DNA from: Melastoma dodecandrum
Lineage: Eukaryota > Streptophyta > Magnoliopsida > Myrtales > Melastomataceae
Direction of reading: 5' to 3'
DNA length: 64,000 nt
NCBI GenBank assembly: GCA_029817715.1
Contig: JARUPY010000189.1
Coordinates: forward strand, 3,720,001-3,784,000
The first letter of the stretch is position 1; each line of letters starts with the position of its first letter. Positions 43,150 to 55,597 of this stretch are shown one piece after another. Below the pieces are notes generated by a model, which worked only from the letters and a program-made list of their open reading frames with translations, made no database searches and was not told the origin of the DNA. The position numbers and the translations under genes are program-made.

Positions 43150-43489
43150 CATACATGAAGTTAATACAATTCATGCATCTCATTTATGTTTCATTCATGT
43201 ATTGGACTTTGTTTGCGTTTCATTAGATACACTTTATGCACATTTCATTCATGTTGTGCTTACATATCTCATCGATATACTTGTGTCTTGATGACCTCTA
43301 TATAAAGGATGCTCTTGCAAGAGTGAGTTCACACTTGCAAAGTCATTTTACTATCTGTCTATATGCATCACTTAGTATCATTCGGATTTAAGTGTGTCGA
43401 ATCGAGTTTTGCTTGAACAATGATGATTTTGTATCTGGTTTAAGTTTAACCCATCTCCTTGTTCATAAATGTAGTGTATTCCGTATCAT
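43150..43489 (+). repeat. 5' LTR fragment of chromovirus-like remnant 2
   Basis: A TATA region CCTCTATATAAAGGATGCTC (about 43294-43313) lies about 190 bases before an LTR end. It is directly followed by a primer-site-like TTGGTATCAGCATGTG at 43490. The right end is about ..GTGTATTCCGTATCATC. The left end is uncertain, although many TTCATTCATG words lie at 43180-43260. The layout parallels 8990-9200. Confidence 0.55.
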
Positions 43490-43503
43490 CTTGGTATCAG
43501 CAT
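43490..43503 (+). other. Primer binding site, tRNA-iMet type
   Basis: TTGGTATCAGCATG matches TGGTATCAG, the first nine bases of the complement to plant initiator-Met tRNA 3' end, and then diverges. It lies between the LTR and the gag remnant of the same element. Confidence 0.6.
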
Positions 43504-43639
43504 GTGAGGTTGAAGATGGCCAATAGCTCTCACTGTGGCATGTCTCTAAGTAAGCTCACATTGTCAGTTTGGAGCAACAGATTAATGATCTCCAGCATTA
43601 ATTTCAAGCATTGAAGAGTTAACATGCTTAATCCTCTCA

Positions 43640-44260
43640 TGTCACAATAACAACGACGTTGATTATAATCCCTGGCAGGAGAAAGAGATCTAAGAGGTGC
43701 TAATGCCAGTGTACCAACCCAGGCATCTTGCTAAAAGAGGGCCAAGTTCTAGGGCAATCCTCGTTCTAGAAGAGCTCATGGATTGGTTACACACCAAATA
43801 GAGTGTCTTCGACCACAAGGAAGTTTCGAATGACAAAATGGTGAAAATGGCTACCCTAAAGCTTGGTCGGTGTGCTAACCTTTGGTGCAAGAACCTAAAC
43901 CAACACGACATCAAGAAGGTAGAGATAAGATTCAGTCTTGGCCGAACTTTCCTGAGTACTATCGTCGAGACTTATTTATCAAGGTGCAATCTTTACAATA
44001 GGCTTCTATGATGAGGCCTTCCATCCCATCATCAAGGCCCGAAGTGAAGTCGAACGATCGATAAAGTGTTTGAAAGTGTTTCAAGAACCAAGGCTTCAGA
44101 CACATAATAGCTGAGTGCACAATGTAAATGAATGATACATGAGCGATCGAATGAAAAGGTAGAAGTTGAGGAGGACCCTGCACTCATATGGGATCTAAGG
44201 GAATTTGAGAAGTATCCAAACGAGGAAGATTTGCTTGTCATTCGGAAGGCTTTGAGTGTG
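43640..44260 (+). pseudogene. Chromovirus gag remnant
   Basis: Blocks read NNNDVDYNPWQE, LEELMDWLHTK, VFDHKEVSNDKMVKMATLKL and LWCKNLNQHD, with stops between them. The gag C-terminal linker LREFEKYPNEEDLLVIRKAL follows at about 44195-44255. The W-D-WL and KMV-KLAxLKL type blocks are the capsid core of gypsy gag. No knuckle is readable. Confidence 0.65.
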
Positions 44261-44334
44261 AACCCTGTTCGAGAAGAAAGCTAGTGATAAAGCATCGTCC
44301 GTATGCAATGTACAGTGAAGGACAAGGTCTACCT

Positions 44335-44810
44335 CATCATTATCAATAGTGGTAGTTACACCAATGTTACCTCGAGTACCATAATCAATAAGTTGAAGTT
44401 CACCTTGTTATCCCCAATGTCTCGATTCGATGAACCACTAACCCCTGACGTTTTTACCAGATAAATCAATAGTGAGTAAGAAGTCAACTCAACCTCTCAA
44501 AGGCATGAAACTTAAGCCAGCGGTGCATGAGTACTAGGAGGCTCTCATATTAATTCTATTTGAGTGTGCCAAAGACCAGGCGTGAGACACTCATAGGTAA
44601 AATCATTGATCAGGAAGTTTAGAAATGTGTTTCCAAAGGAGTTTCTAGTCGAGTTGCTGCCACTTCGTGAAACACAATTCCAGATCAACTTGCGCCTAGC
44701 TCATCCTTGCCAAATCTACTCGCCTATCGATGCAACTTGGAAGAGCCAAAGGAGCGGTGGAAGCAGGTGGACGAGCTTTTTCAAAAGGGTCTGGTTCGAG
44801 AAAGCATGAG
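44335..44810 (+). pseudogene. Chromovirus protease remnant and start of RT
   Basis: IINSGSYTNVTSSTIINKLK at about 44337-44396 carries the S-G-S retropepsin site with Asn in place of the catalytic Asp. The pre-RT block MIRKFRNVFPKEFLVELLPL follows at 44606-44665. After a shift come VDELFQKGLVRES (about 44770-44808) and PKKNGS (about 44840). The active-site Asp to Asn change would abolish activity on its own. Confidence 0.6.
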
Positions 44811-45400
44811 TCATTGTTAGATGCCAATCATACTCGTCCCCAAGAAGAATGGATCTTAAACGATGTGCATGGACAATCGAACAATCTGCCAAATCACTGT
44901 AAAATATCATTTTCTCATTCCTTGATTAGATGAATTGCATGGGGTAGAGGTGTTCTCAAAAGTAGATTTGCGAAGCGGATAACATTAAATCCGAAGAGTG
45001 AAGGCGATGGCTGAAGACCGCCTTCGAGACAAAATATTGGTTGTACGAGTGGGTCATGATGCTATTGGATCTCTAAAATGCCCCTAACACCTTCATAAGG
45101 CTGATGAACCATATGTTGAGGCCATTTACTGGGAGTTTGTCATTGTTGTTAGTTGTAGATCAATATTTCATCGGATATTTCGATGATATCTTGATCTATA
45201 ACTAACACTTATGGAAGATGTTTGTGACATTTGGAGAAGAGAAACTATTCGACAATCTTAAGAAATGCGAGTTCTTCGAGTGAGCATGGTGTGCCTTGGA
45301 TACATTGTGTCGACCAAAGAGATCAAGGTCGTTGAGAGGAAGATCAAATTGCTCAAGAGTTGGACGACTCCCTAAAGTCTTCATGATGTCACTAGCCTTG
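44811..45400 (+). pseudogene. Chromovirus reverse transcriptase remnant
   Basis: Readable pieces are LDELHGVEVFSKVDLRSG (about 44928-44981), WVMMLLDL.NAPNTFIRLM (about 45050-45105), YFIGYFDDILIYN (about 45165-45203), KKCEFFE and YIVSTKEIKV. The FDD catalytic site at about 45177 is still encoded. Stops and frame changes occur between all blocks. After 45400 the sequence becomes AT-rich for about 120 bases before RNase H resumes. Confidence 0.7.
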
Positions 45401-45639
45401 CTAAGCTTATAGAATCTATTTCTCAGTTTAAGACCCCTAATAATTTTCTAAACATTTAGAAAGAAAACATATTTTCTTACTAGAATCTTTAATTAAAGTC
45501 TCTCTTATCATTTCCGATCTTTTCAGAGATGTGTTTGGTAATACTACCATGCACTAGGAACATTTTATTGACTCTTCATTTGTGGATTCAACATAACAAA
45601 GCCCACTCACGAAATGTCAAAGGGGAGAACTTAAAGTGC

Positions 45640-46110
45640 AATGAAGCCGCCCATCATAGTTTCGAGCAGTTGAAACAGAAGCTTTGCGAGGTGCTTGTTC
45701 TTACAATTTTAAATTTCTTGAAGACCTTCGAAATCAAGTATGGCACATTTGGAGTAAGGGTTGGTGGTGTCCTGTAATAAGAGGGGAGATCTATCACTTA
45801 GTTTAGCGAGAAGCTCAATGGCGCCAAACTGAACCACTCGACAAACGACATGGAGTTATTAGCCATCATTCAAATACCGCAGACTTGAAGTCATTATCTG
45901 TTGCCTTGCCAGTTCGTCATCCACATAGACCATGAATCTCTCAAGTATATCAATAGTTAGCACAACCTCCATCGACGTTATGCCGAGTGGATTGATTATC
46001 TTCAAACGTTCACATTTGTTCTCAAGCACAAGTTAAAAGTGAAAATGTGGTCGTCAACGCCATCTCGAGGAAGGTAGCTCTCATCTCGATGATGGAAACC
46101 AAGTTTATTG
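45640..46110 (+). pseudogene. Chromovirus RNase H remnant
   Basis: The translation shows HHSFEQLKQKLCEVLVLTIL and FEIKYGTFGVRVGGVL, then after stops FSEKLNGAKLNHSTNDMELL. LPCQFVIHIDHESLKYINS follows at about 45900-45957, then RRYAEWIDYLQTFTFVLKHK. The HIDHESLKYI block is well conserved, but the acidic residue of the first strand (usually Asp) is replaced in FEIKYG. Confidence 0.7.
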
Positions 46111-46239
46111 GGCTTGAGTGAGCTATATAACGAGGATAAGGATTTTCAAGTGCTTAGAGCGTCATCAAAGCTTCCGGGCTATTTCACCAAGTCAATGATT
46201 TTTTCTTCGAGACACAAAGTTATGCATTCCCAAGAGTTT

Positions 46240-46870
46240 TACTCTAGAGGTACCCATTTAAGAGTCTATGGTGGAGGGAATGTATGGCACTTTGGCGTAG
46301 AGAAGACCCTATCGATCAACAGGATAACTTTTATTGGCCTAGAATAGAGAAGCAGGTCCACACACTTATCCAACAATGTGATGTATGCAATAAGTAAAGA
46401 GACGAGTTCAGCCCCAAGGTCTCTACACACCATTGGATGTACTTGAAAGACCATGCAGATATGTTAGCACATAATTCGTTCTTAGTTTTCCCAAAACCTT
46501 GAGGAAGAATGATTTGACCATAGTGGTCGTAAATTGATTCTCGAAGATGGCACACCTCATTTCATGCCTCAAGACTGGCGATGCATTCGACATTGTCGAT
46601 ACCTACTCTCGAGAAGTGTTGCAAATGCATGGCGTGCCCAAGTTCATAATTTCATATTCTCACATGAAATATCTCAACTACTTTTGAACGACATTGTAGC
46701 ACAAGATGGATACTAAGCTAGTCTTTAACCGAATTTACAATACCCAGACAAATAGCCAAACATAGGTGGTGTATTGAACAATAGCCACCATTCTTCACAC
46801 TCTAATGTCGAAGAACTAGAAGGAGTGTGACGTGAAACACCCCCAAGAAGAGTTTGCCTAAAATCAGGCC
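46240..46870 (+). pseudogene. Chromovirus integrase remnant
   Basis: NVWHFGVEKTL and, after a shift, FYWPRIEKQVHTLIQQCDVC (about 46330-46392) form the zinc-binding part. The core is visible only as scraps: MACPSS.FHIL, then KMDTKLVFN..YNTQTNSQT at about 46700-46762, followed by KECDVKHPQEEFA. The acidic catalytic residues cannot be placed with confidence. Many stops are present. Confidence 0.6.
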
Positions 46871-48540
46871 CCTGCTACATTACAAATGCTTCATAATTTG
46901 AGTTAGTTTATGGGCTCAACATCTAATCTCGGTCCAGTTGTTTCCCCTAAAAAATCCAGTAACTATGAGCCAAAGTGCGGAGCGATGCGCTAAGGAGACA
47001 TAAACATTTCATGTGAAGATTTGGGTGCATATCGAGAAGGGACAATATATATAAACAAAAAGCTAACCATAGACGACGATAAAAGAACTTTCTACTAAAG
47101 AGTTCACCTGCATGAAGTCCATTACTTCATTTATTTAATTTAGAGTTGGTAAAGTGGTTTAACATATCATGTCATTCAGTTCAAAAGGGTCTTATACAGA
47201 ATCTGATGCTCTCCACCATCTTCCTTCGAGTGAACGGGTTCATCGGATACTTGGGCAGCAAAGTTGTTCTCTATCGACAAAGGCATGTTGTGTGAAACAA
47301 TAACATTTTTGTTGTCCTCTACTGACTGGATTGTGTCCCCACAAGTTTCAATTGAGTCAAAGTCGACAACATGAGTTTCTTCTAAATGACACATCGCTTC
47401 AACTAATGAAATAATGTAAGGGTTGTAATGGAGAACCATAAATGAAGATGAACAATGCTAGTGTTTGAAATTTATGGCATGAGAAAAAAATGACAGCTTG
47501 GGCCACCCATTGGATTAAAATAGCCAAAAGGGGAGCAAAATGTTTATAGAGTACATATATTTTGGGCATATGGACTTTCACCCATTGGATCCAACAATGA
47601 AATATCCAACAATTAAACGCGATCATCTAGTTCAATTTCTCCTATTGAATCCCTCCTATCCTGGTGATGTCCGTTACTACAAGCAAGAAATTGCCCTAAA
47701 TTGGAGTTTACTCCTCCTCTAGATAAGGTAGTTCCTCAAGCCCGGGGTATAACCTCCATTTGGATTTGTATATAAGGCTTAAGGGAGACTTGGATGATCA
47801 TTAAAAAGAGGTGCGTGGCCTAACTGCAAAACTAGAGTCATCCACTCCAGACAGGGAGTGGTCTCTCGCAAGTCTCTTTGGAAGATCGACAATTGCCGAA
47901 CGGGAATGCAAAGTTCGTTTCCACATGGAGATTGACCCTGATGGGTTCCAGCCAGTCGATTTTTTCATGGCAACTTGAGAAACTTAGGATTCACTCCAAG
48001 TCGACCCAAATCACCACCTCCCACTCGAGGTTTGAACTCCAATCTCACTTGTCAAAATCCTTTATATGACACATAATGTGTTGCCATAGTGGAGGAGAAT
48101 GAAGAGCAGTTTCGACCTCAAACTTGTGCCGCTCAGTTGGTATAACAACTACACTAAAATGGGGTATAATTAATGCTTAGACTCATTTTGAACGTTTGAC
48201 AACTAATAAACCAGCCAGCGGAAGGCCAGATTTTTAAAGACCACATGACCTTGTGTATAAGCTGAAGATCAATTTAGAACCTTAAAGCTTCTGCTAGTAA
48301 GTCGTAGCATTTTTTACTAGCCGAAACATGATCACGAAAGTAGGAAGTTGGTACAAATGCTTGTGTCTGCACTACCAAACAATGATCATCGCTAGAACCG
48401 TAAAGGTTGTTGTAGCTGTGACAAAGATTTGGCACTAGACCTTTGGATTCTCTTCCTAGATATAGTGTTATGAAAATTGACTGCTTTTTGATTAAAGGTT
48501 CCTACTGAATGATCAGGTAGAGAACCGTTGGTACATAAAG
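46871..48540. other. Unassigned interval after chromovirus remnant 2
   Basis: The first part may still be the integrase tail of remnant 2 (INKKLTIDDDKRTF near 47055). A - strand frame at 47176-47439 (SLVEAMCHLEETHVVDFDSI) has no recognised domain. Nothing else can be supported. Confidence 0.3.
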
Positions 48541-49560
48541 TAAATGAGACAAACAATTTATAGTAGTTCGGCAATAGCCTACGTCTTGTTTTCACCCTTG
48601 TGGGATGAGATTCACTATACAACACTTATAGTGGTTGTAAGACTTTCAGTAGAAATGAAGACACTATTGCAAAGGGTAATGGACATGACTCGAAGGCTTA
48701 TCCACAAAAATAAGACTAACTGAAAGTACCAGAGCACTTCTGCAGAAGATGATGCAAATAGCCCTTTAGTTTTTCCACAATTGGTAATTTGATGGGGTGT
48801 GATCAGTAACCCATTTGTTTGTGTACAGAAGCCTTGTGACTAGCCCAGAATCTCTCGAGTAGAGGTTCTGCACTGAAGATAATGACTAACTCCACAATCT
48901 TTGTTGTTGGGCTTCTACACTGTGAACGGTGACTACTCTGGAAGCCCCCTGATTGGCTTTAGCTAGTGGCAGCTCCACGCAAGGACATAGCGAACCCTAC
49001 AGGCAAACAACACCTGCTTGGCACCTCACTAAGGCTTGCCTGATGCTTGGCTCATCACCATGATTTTCCAGAAGCAGACAACACCCGTGGGGCTCCTTCA
49101 AGCCTGTAGCAGGTACCACACCTTCTGGAGAACAACATATGTCAGTATATCACTGATTCCTCGAGACACGACCTTTCTCTTGGTCATCGTCCTAGCATGT
49201 ATACACCCCGACTTCTCCCTATGCCTGATGCATGTCCACCACGTCACAATGTAGCCAAGTCCTTCCCGACCTCACTCACGCCTGATCACAGTTTGTACCC
49301 TAGACACTCACTTTCTACATAGACAAGTAAACCAGTAATAAAACAACTGATAGCACTACCTCTCTATGATTCCTTGAATGTAGTCTTTTTCTTGCCCACT
49401 GCCCGCTGGCACTCCTCAAGACTTTTCCACTAGTCTACAGCGAGCCCGTCACGCCATAGTTCGACCAAGTCCTTCTCAGGCTCACTTACGTCCAACACAG
49501 CTTGCACCCAAAACACCAGCCATCCCCAACCGAATGTTTCAAATGAAAATAAAACGCTCA
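48541..49560 (-). repeat. Possible degraded SIRE-like LTR fragment, reverse orientation
   Basis: Read on the - strand, GACGTAGGCTATTGCCGAAC and then TACTATAAAT at 48586-48555 match GGATGTAGGCGTATTTGCCG and then AACCACTATAAA in solo LTR 2 (57297-57328). To the right lie internally repeated words (AAGTCCTTCCCGACCTCACT at about 49257 and AAGTCCTTCTCAGGCTCACT at about 49468). The ends and a target duplication were not found, so only the short match is firm. Confidence 0.35.
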
Positions 49561-50499
49561 CAAGTCTCTCAGTACAAGATCAATTTCACTATCCCGGTCC
49601 ACATTCGTACTATTCCTAATCAACATATAATCTTATGTTATAGAATTACAAAATTTGTCTACATAAATAAAGTTGCCGACGAAAAGTTCTTCCAGCCAAA
49701 GAAATAAATTGTCAGCAAAACATATCGTTTTTTCATAATGAGATATGCTTCATATTAATTAAGGATCAATCATGCCATGTGGTCATGATTGTGTTCGCAA
49801 TCCCAAAGTGATAAGGCTTGCAGATTGACATGACAGATATGCTCCGTTAGGCTTGTGTACATGAAAAAATTATTTTCCATAGTTGGCAGACCTTCTGTAT
49901 ACAGACATGTGTGTGTGTCCATATTCTGATGACTCGTCCTTTGTCACGATTCATAATGAACATAGATGTGATTATGTACAAGAAAAAAGGGGAATTAACC
50001 ATTGGGCATTTGAAGTCAATTTGTAGAACTTTGCACAGGTTTTTTCATATATAATGTGATTTGTTGCCTTAAAGAATATATATCAACTCGCATGGAAATA
50101 AGTCGTTAATCAAATAATTTATATTATTTTGAATTACTTAATATAACACAAGCATATTTTTTATTTATCAGCTGACTAATTAAATAATTCTAATTAATGA
50201 TTAGGTGACAAAAAGTACTAACGTATGGACTATCCCGGTAGGTGAACCTTATACGAAGTGGTAGAAGCTTACCTTCTATATAGAAGAAGGTTACCTTCTG
50301 TATAGCAGCATCAAAACCATACTATAAATCTATATACCTATATGAGGCCAACGTTCGACAAGGGCTTAAGAGGAAGGCGCTCAGTCGATGGGCTTCGAAA
50401 TATGAGATCCACATTCGATGAAGGTCTTCCCAAAGAAGGACCTTTAATTGATAGGATGTTCCCAAAGTAGCTCCTCATTTATTCGAATCTCCAGGTTAT
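49561..50499. other. AT-rich interval without recognised features
   Basis: No open frame with a domain. A local near-duplication GGTTACCTTCTGTATAG / GCTTACCTTCTATATAG occurs at about 50267-50303. It precedes the first gag words of Tat remnant 3. Confidence 0.4.
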
Positions 50500-50879
50500 T
50501 AGAAGTCATTGCTTGTATAGTCGAGCAGATGGTGCCTTGTGTCGTGTGAAGGGTGGAGATGAACCTGTACATGATCCCTTATCATGAATACACCGACAAA
50601 GATTTCTCATATCCAAGGAATTATAAGATCCCTGATTTCACTATATTCTCTTGGAAGATGATACGACTCAAATGGAACATATCGCTTGATTTACCCATCA
50701 CGATGGTGAAGCTTCAAACAATGATAATCGGAAGTTTTAGTTGTTCCCTAATACACTCATCAGACCTGTCTTTTCATGGTACATCCATCTTTCTCTAAAT
50801 TAATTTTCGAGATGGAAGGAGATGCGAACATAGTTCATGTAAGCATTTTCTACGTTCGCGACTATCTCCCTAGTCGAAC

Positions 50880-51430
50880 TTACTGGCATGAAGCAAGAAT
50901 CTAGGGAGTTGGTTGTGAACTTTCTCCAAAGGTTTCACAAATCATGCCTTAAATGTAAACTCTCTAACAGTGAGGAGAAAATAATGTTGGTTGCTCAAGA
51001 TGCGTTGGACCTCCACATCAGGAAGAAAATATAGGGAGATAAATTTAGAAAACTTTACGAGCTGTCCCAGAGGGCAACAAAGTATTAGACTCTACTGAGG
51101 CACTCTTTTACAGCTTACTAGGTCGAACCTAGTCTTGTAGAGGCCGATATGGCAGAGTTTGTCAATGGGGAAGTTATTGTGTGTGATCTCCTTTCAAGAA
51201 AGAACTTCAAGGCTAAGGCGTCTCAACATCCAAATGATGAGCACAAGTACTCATTTGACATTGAGAAGACTTATGCTATACTGGACTAACTCTATGAGTG
51301 AGGTCGAGTTAAAGTTAACCTAATTGCCTGAGATTGATCAAGAGAAGCGTCGAAGCTATTGTCTCAACCTTTCAAAACCTAATTCAGGATCTCATTAAGG
51401 CTAAAGTTTTTAGACTAATGACATGAATAT
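50880..51430 (+). pseudogene. Tat-type gag remnant
   Basis: In broken frames one reads ELVVNFLQRFHKSCLKCKLS, MLVAQDALDLHIRKKI, FRKLYELSQRATKY and MAEFVNGEVIVCDLLSRKNF. KYSFDIEKTYAILD and LYE.GRVKVNLI follow at about 51255-51320. This is the capsid-to-linker order of Tat gag. Stop codons at about 51030, 51087 and 51288 interrupt it. Confidence 0.55.
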
Positions 51431-53979
51431 AGTGTTGAAAGTGACTATGAAGTGCATAGTTTGACGTTAATGTTATTGATCCTGTCAAACTTTGTGATAT
51501 GCAGGAAGTCCAATTTTTTTGGGAGAGTTTTGTCGTTAATGTTATGTACAAAAAAGGCTATCTAACAAAGGTGTGTTAATTGGCTAATCCAATTGGATGT
51601 TCTAAGGGATGAAGTTTACTAGTGGCACATCAATGCCACCCATACAACTAATAAGTGTTTCACCTTCCAAAATTTCTTTCATGGACACCTGGTTCGACAT
51701 GTCATCCATCGAGAGGATTACAATGTATGTTTTGGTAAGAAATCCAACGCGATCGTTTTCACCAGAAGGGAGTGTTGTTGTAAAGAATAGCCATTCTGTC
51801 ACTAGGAGGTTTCATTAGGTTCTGCGGTTGACTACTGAGGCTATTAATAAGCATGTACATTGGATATCAATGATTTAGTGTTTGGCACTCGAGCGGATGC
51901 GTTCCATCAACTACAATCAGTTGATGTGGTCCTTATGAGACAGACCAAGTCAGCCGCACTAAAGCGAGTCATGGGACTAGATGCGCAAACATTGAAGGAT
52001 GGTTCACTGATTCTTAGATACTCAAGGTAGATGAAATCCACAAGCATTGTCAGCCAATTCTATGTAATTTTCTAGCTATACAATGTTTGTTCCTATAATT
52101 ACTTCTAGAAGTTGATCGTCATGCCGCTTGCCAATTTATTCACCATCATCATGGCGAAAACACCACAGAGAGGTATGATCAAATTAAATCAAGTTATTTA
52201 TTTACTTGTGGAGGGTAGCCACACTCAATCGATTATTTAAATTAACAATTATGATCACCATGAAAGAAAGCATATACAGGTATTCCTTGCAATGATTTAG
52301 CCGATTGGCCGAGTAAGAATGTAAAAAATGCTTAATCCTGTAGTAGATGAATGGACACAGTTAGTCACAGCACCTCAACAACCCATGTCACATGCCAATA
52401 AGAAACACAAGGAAAGGCGTTGTCATCGCGTTGAAGAAAAGCGACTTAAAAAAATAACCAATGAACATCGGTGAGTCGCCTAATAAGGGGCAAATGTTAC
52501 CTTGGGGATTGATGTCAGGGCTGGTTCGACTCATTCCTTATTAGAAAGATGCCCCTCGACTATTGATGTTGAGGTGGAACCAGATGACACAAAGTACAAT
52601 CCACTAAAGAGTGGTACTACGAGCCAAGATATGGCTAGTAGTAGCAATTAGATTGAATGCAACGTGATTATATTGTCAACTAAGTTTGCAAACTTGAGTT
52701 TTCAGTTGGTAGAATAGAAGTAGAGTTGGATTTTGTATTGTACGTTGTCTTATTGGCTTTCATGTTCATAGGTTCACAAAACTTATAGTTGAAATTCAAT
52801 AACATACCCAATCATTGTACATTGAGGTCCAATTCAATGATGTTTCGTTAAAACGTGCCTATTCAATAATGGCGCCACAATGACTGTTATGCATGTGAAA
52901 ACTTTTTAGTCTTAGGATGTAGCCAACCGAACTTGTCTGACACTTATTTTGCGGTATGTGGGTTCAATGGACGGGTTTTCAAATGCCTCAGAGTCTTCTC
53001 GGTAAAATTGAGAGTTGATTGACTGTAAATGGTGATATCCTTCTTTGTAACTGAGAGTTAGTAAGTTGTATAAGGTAGCTTCAATACCATCTACTCTGCA
53101 TCGTGAATTAATATTATGGCTCGACTATGAGATTGATGTCGTCCAAGTAGATTCGACTGCCACTAATTATCTCAATATGGCCGAACTGCAAAAAGGAGAA
53201 GCGATTGGAACTACGAAGGACTTGAGCCTGAAACATTGACAGGAGTTGGGAGACCTAAATGTTAGACTATTATGTGAGCCGCCTAGCAAGTTCGACTTTC
53301 TGTTGGAGCATGGATGATTCCCTCTACCCACAATTGATGTGGCGACTGGCTGGGGGAGATGACCAAAGTGATAATGGTTGTGGGAGTACCTGTGCAGGCA
53401 AAACAAAAATGGTGAACTAGCCTTTATGTTATTCAATAAAGGAGGGAGTCATTTTAGTTAATGGAGCCACTTATGTCCCTTCGACTAGCCAAAAATTGAC
53501 ACCAATGAAGAGTTGGAGCTCGTTAGACTCCTCCCAAAATTGCCCCATGCTTGATTCGCAACGAAAGGGGCAGTCGCTGACGTCATCTTATAATTTGAAG
53601 AACTATGTGCAAATTTGATCACTTAAAAAAATATTTGACGAAAGTCCAGTCGTTGAAAGAAAAGATTAATAAGATGATATTCAAGCACATTTCATGTGAA
53701 TCCAATAATATGGTTAACTCATTAGTACAACACGCTTTTGATTTTCGTCAAGATAGTCAACTAATGTAAAAAATGGGGTTGTGATACTAGTTATTTCTTC
53801 ATATTTAGTCGATGATAATAGTGACCTTCATGCTTAATGAAATGAATATCTTGAAGTCGATGAATGATCGGAGATAACCCATTATATCTTTTCTCTCCGA
53901 TCTTGGAAAGGATTCTATCCGCCATGTAAACCATCGACAAGATTTGATGCCCTAATAAACAACATACTATATGTGAAAC

Positions 53980-54660
53980 AAAATGATGGAGTCCTTTTTC
54001 GTTGCATTGATATGGACTAAAGTCATCCGAATCAGGATAAAAATGCACGATGAATTATGTGGTCTTCATCATTTTGGGATCAACATGTGTCGATCTATTT
54101 AGAGACATGGCTTCTACATGCCGTTGATGATGAAAACTTGCATTGAAATGGTAAGAGATTGTGATTAGTGCCACTAATACGAGCCAATTTTAGAATGATC
54201 AAATCCAATCATCACATGGTTGAAGAGATGCCTATATTCTTGTTGCCACAAACTATTTTACAAAAATGGTAAAAGCTAAGGCATATGGGAATATTACTCA
54301 AGCAGATATGGTAGAGTTATTTAAAAGTTGTATTATTTATAGGTTCAATATCCCACGTAATGTGGTAGTCGATGATGCTATTGTATTCAATGGGAGAGCA
54401 ATAAGAGAATTTGATCAAGAGTTTGATTTTACATTAACTAACTATTCTCCGTACTATGTGCAGTCGAAAGGACATGTACTAACAAACGAAATAAAAACAA
54501 CATTCAAAGGATGATCAACAGTAATCCTCGTGTGAGGCATAAGCTGTTACTAGATACAATTTGGTCGTTGAAAGTGACCAAGAGGGAGAAAACTAGTCAA
54601 ACTCCATTTAGCGTGATGTGTGGACATGACGTGATTTTGTTGACCGAAGTTTGATACAAG
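53980..54660 (+). pseudogene. Tat-type integrase remnant
   Basis: DGVLFRCID (about 53987) begins the zinc-binding domain. The frame at 54266-54514 covers the core: MVKAKAYGNITQADMVELFK, IYRFNIPRNVVVDDAIVFNG and FTLTNYSPYYVQSKGHVLTN. The second catalytic Asp lies in VVVDDA, but the final Glu expected in the G-x-V-E context is Leu (GHVLTNE). A later frame gives NPRVRHKLLLDTIWSLKVTK and TPFSVMCGHDVILLTEV. The zinc-binding part and the core sit in different frames. Confidence 0.7.
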
Positions 54661-55084
54661 TCTATTCGTGTGAAAATGGATGAAATGTCGAGTCCACACG
54701 ATTAAACGTGCCGAATCGAATCTAAGTTCAAAAAGAGAGAATTCTCCTGTGTTCTAACAAAAAGGTGGTGCTGGAGTCTTTTCAAAAAGAACACTTAGTT
54801 TGGAAGATGGTCCTTCCTGTGGGTAGGAATGATTACTTTCTTAAAAAATGGTTTTCGACATGGGAAAACCCATTTCGAGTTAAGAAGTTTATTCAAAGAA
54901 TGCGTACCTTCTATCGAACTTGAATGGGGAATTATATACTTGATAGATTAATGTCAAGCATATTAAATATCATCAGATGTCTCTGAAGAAATATGTGCAA
55001 AAAGATTTAATCGTGATTTTTTGAAATGTGGTTACAATTGCAATATCCAACTGAATTTGATGAACAATGGTACCAGTAGTAGTA

Positions 55085-55147
55085 ACAAAAATACTATTAA
55101 AATGATGATGATGATTATCATAATATTAATAATAATAATAATGATGG
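55085..55147 (+). repeat. ATG/ATA triplet microsatellite
   Basis: GATGATGATGATTATC followed by ATAATATTAATAATAATAAT and ATGATGG, imperfect. No coding context. Confidence 0.7.
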
Positions 55148-55430
55148 TTTTCGGGTATTTCTCATGGTGAAAGAGAATGGGAAAGATGTCATTTTTGTTG
55201 TCAGTTTCTATCGATCAACCTATGTCCCCTTTGAATCTCCTTTTGCAAAGTTTCAAGGATATTGTCAATGTTCTCTCCAGGTCTCCACGTTCTTTAAGAG
55301 CTCTATCGTTATTTCATCCATAGTGACCCATTCAACCATGTTGTTCAAAGTTGGAGGCAAAGAATGGGGCATTGAAGATAAGGTTGTGAAAATAAAATTT
55401 TGAAGAAGATAAAAACATCCCTTAGATAGA

Positions 55431-55597
55431 TGAGAAGGGGAAGATGAGACAAGGAAGCCATAAGGACTCAAAGACATTGTGGAAATGCAAAGATGAGACA
55501 AGGAATCCATAAGGATTTAGAGACATTGTGGGAATGGAAAGATGAGACAAGGAAGATGAAACACGGAAGCCATAAGAATTGAAAGATATTGTGGATG
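55431..55597 (+). repeat. 49-bp tandem repeat, three copies
   Basis: GATGAGACAAGGAAGCCATA at 55443, GATGAGACAAGGAATCCATA at 55492 and GATGAGACAAGGAAG at 55541 mark units spaced 49 bp. Each unit continues AAGGA..C-AAGACATTGTGG. The third unit carries a 13-bp insertion (GATGAAACACGGA). The array ends about 10 bases before the target duplication of solo LTR 2. Confidence 0.85.

Larger units (their letters stand above)
43500..46870 (+). mobile_element. Ty3/gypsy chromovirus-like remnant 2 (LTR to integrase)
   Basis: In order on the + strand are the primer site, gag (43640-44260), protease (44335-44480), RT (44600-45400), RNase H (45640-46080) and integrase (46240-46870). Every domain is riddled with stops and frameshifts. 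gag shows EELMDWLHTK and KMVKMATLKLGRCANLWCKN. Remnant 1 (6890-8915) shares its wording. A host insertion or deletion near 45395-45500 adds AT-rich sequence between RT and RNase H. No 3' LTR was recognised. Confidence 0.8.
50500..55050 (+). mobile_element. Ty3/gypsy Tat-type element remnant 3 (gag, protease, integrase; RT lost)
   Basis: gag words lie at 50900-51420, the linker with a basic run NKKHKERRCHRVEEKRLKK at about 52398-52455, protease scraps at 52860-53330 (GATMTVMHV; IPSTLHRELILWLDYEIDVV at about 53087-53147) and integrase at 53980-54660. IPSTLHRELILWLD is almost the same as IPSTLYRELMLWLD of remnant 1 (about 1373), proving family membership. RT and RNase H should lie between 53350 and 53980, but only about 600 bases of unreadable sequence remain. 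Stops are everywhere. Confidence 0.7.

Noticed and set aside
47176..47439. 87-codon - strand frame (HLEETHVVDFDSIETCGDTI)
   Set aside because: It lies in sequence that may be the integrase tail of a + strand chromovirus remnant. There is no domain, no splice partner and no start context. Kept only as a mention.
48403..51574. AAGGT beside TGTTGTAGC at 48408 and again after TCTAACA near 51570, a possible third target duplication
   Set aside because: The implied 3.2-kb element has a right end unlike the family's LTR start, so the match is probably chance.
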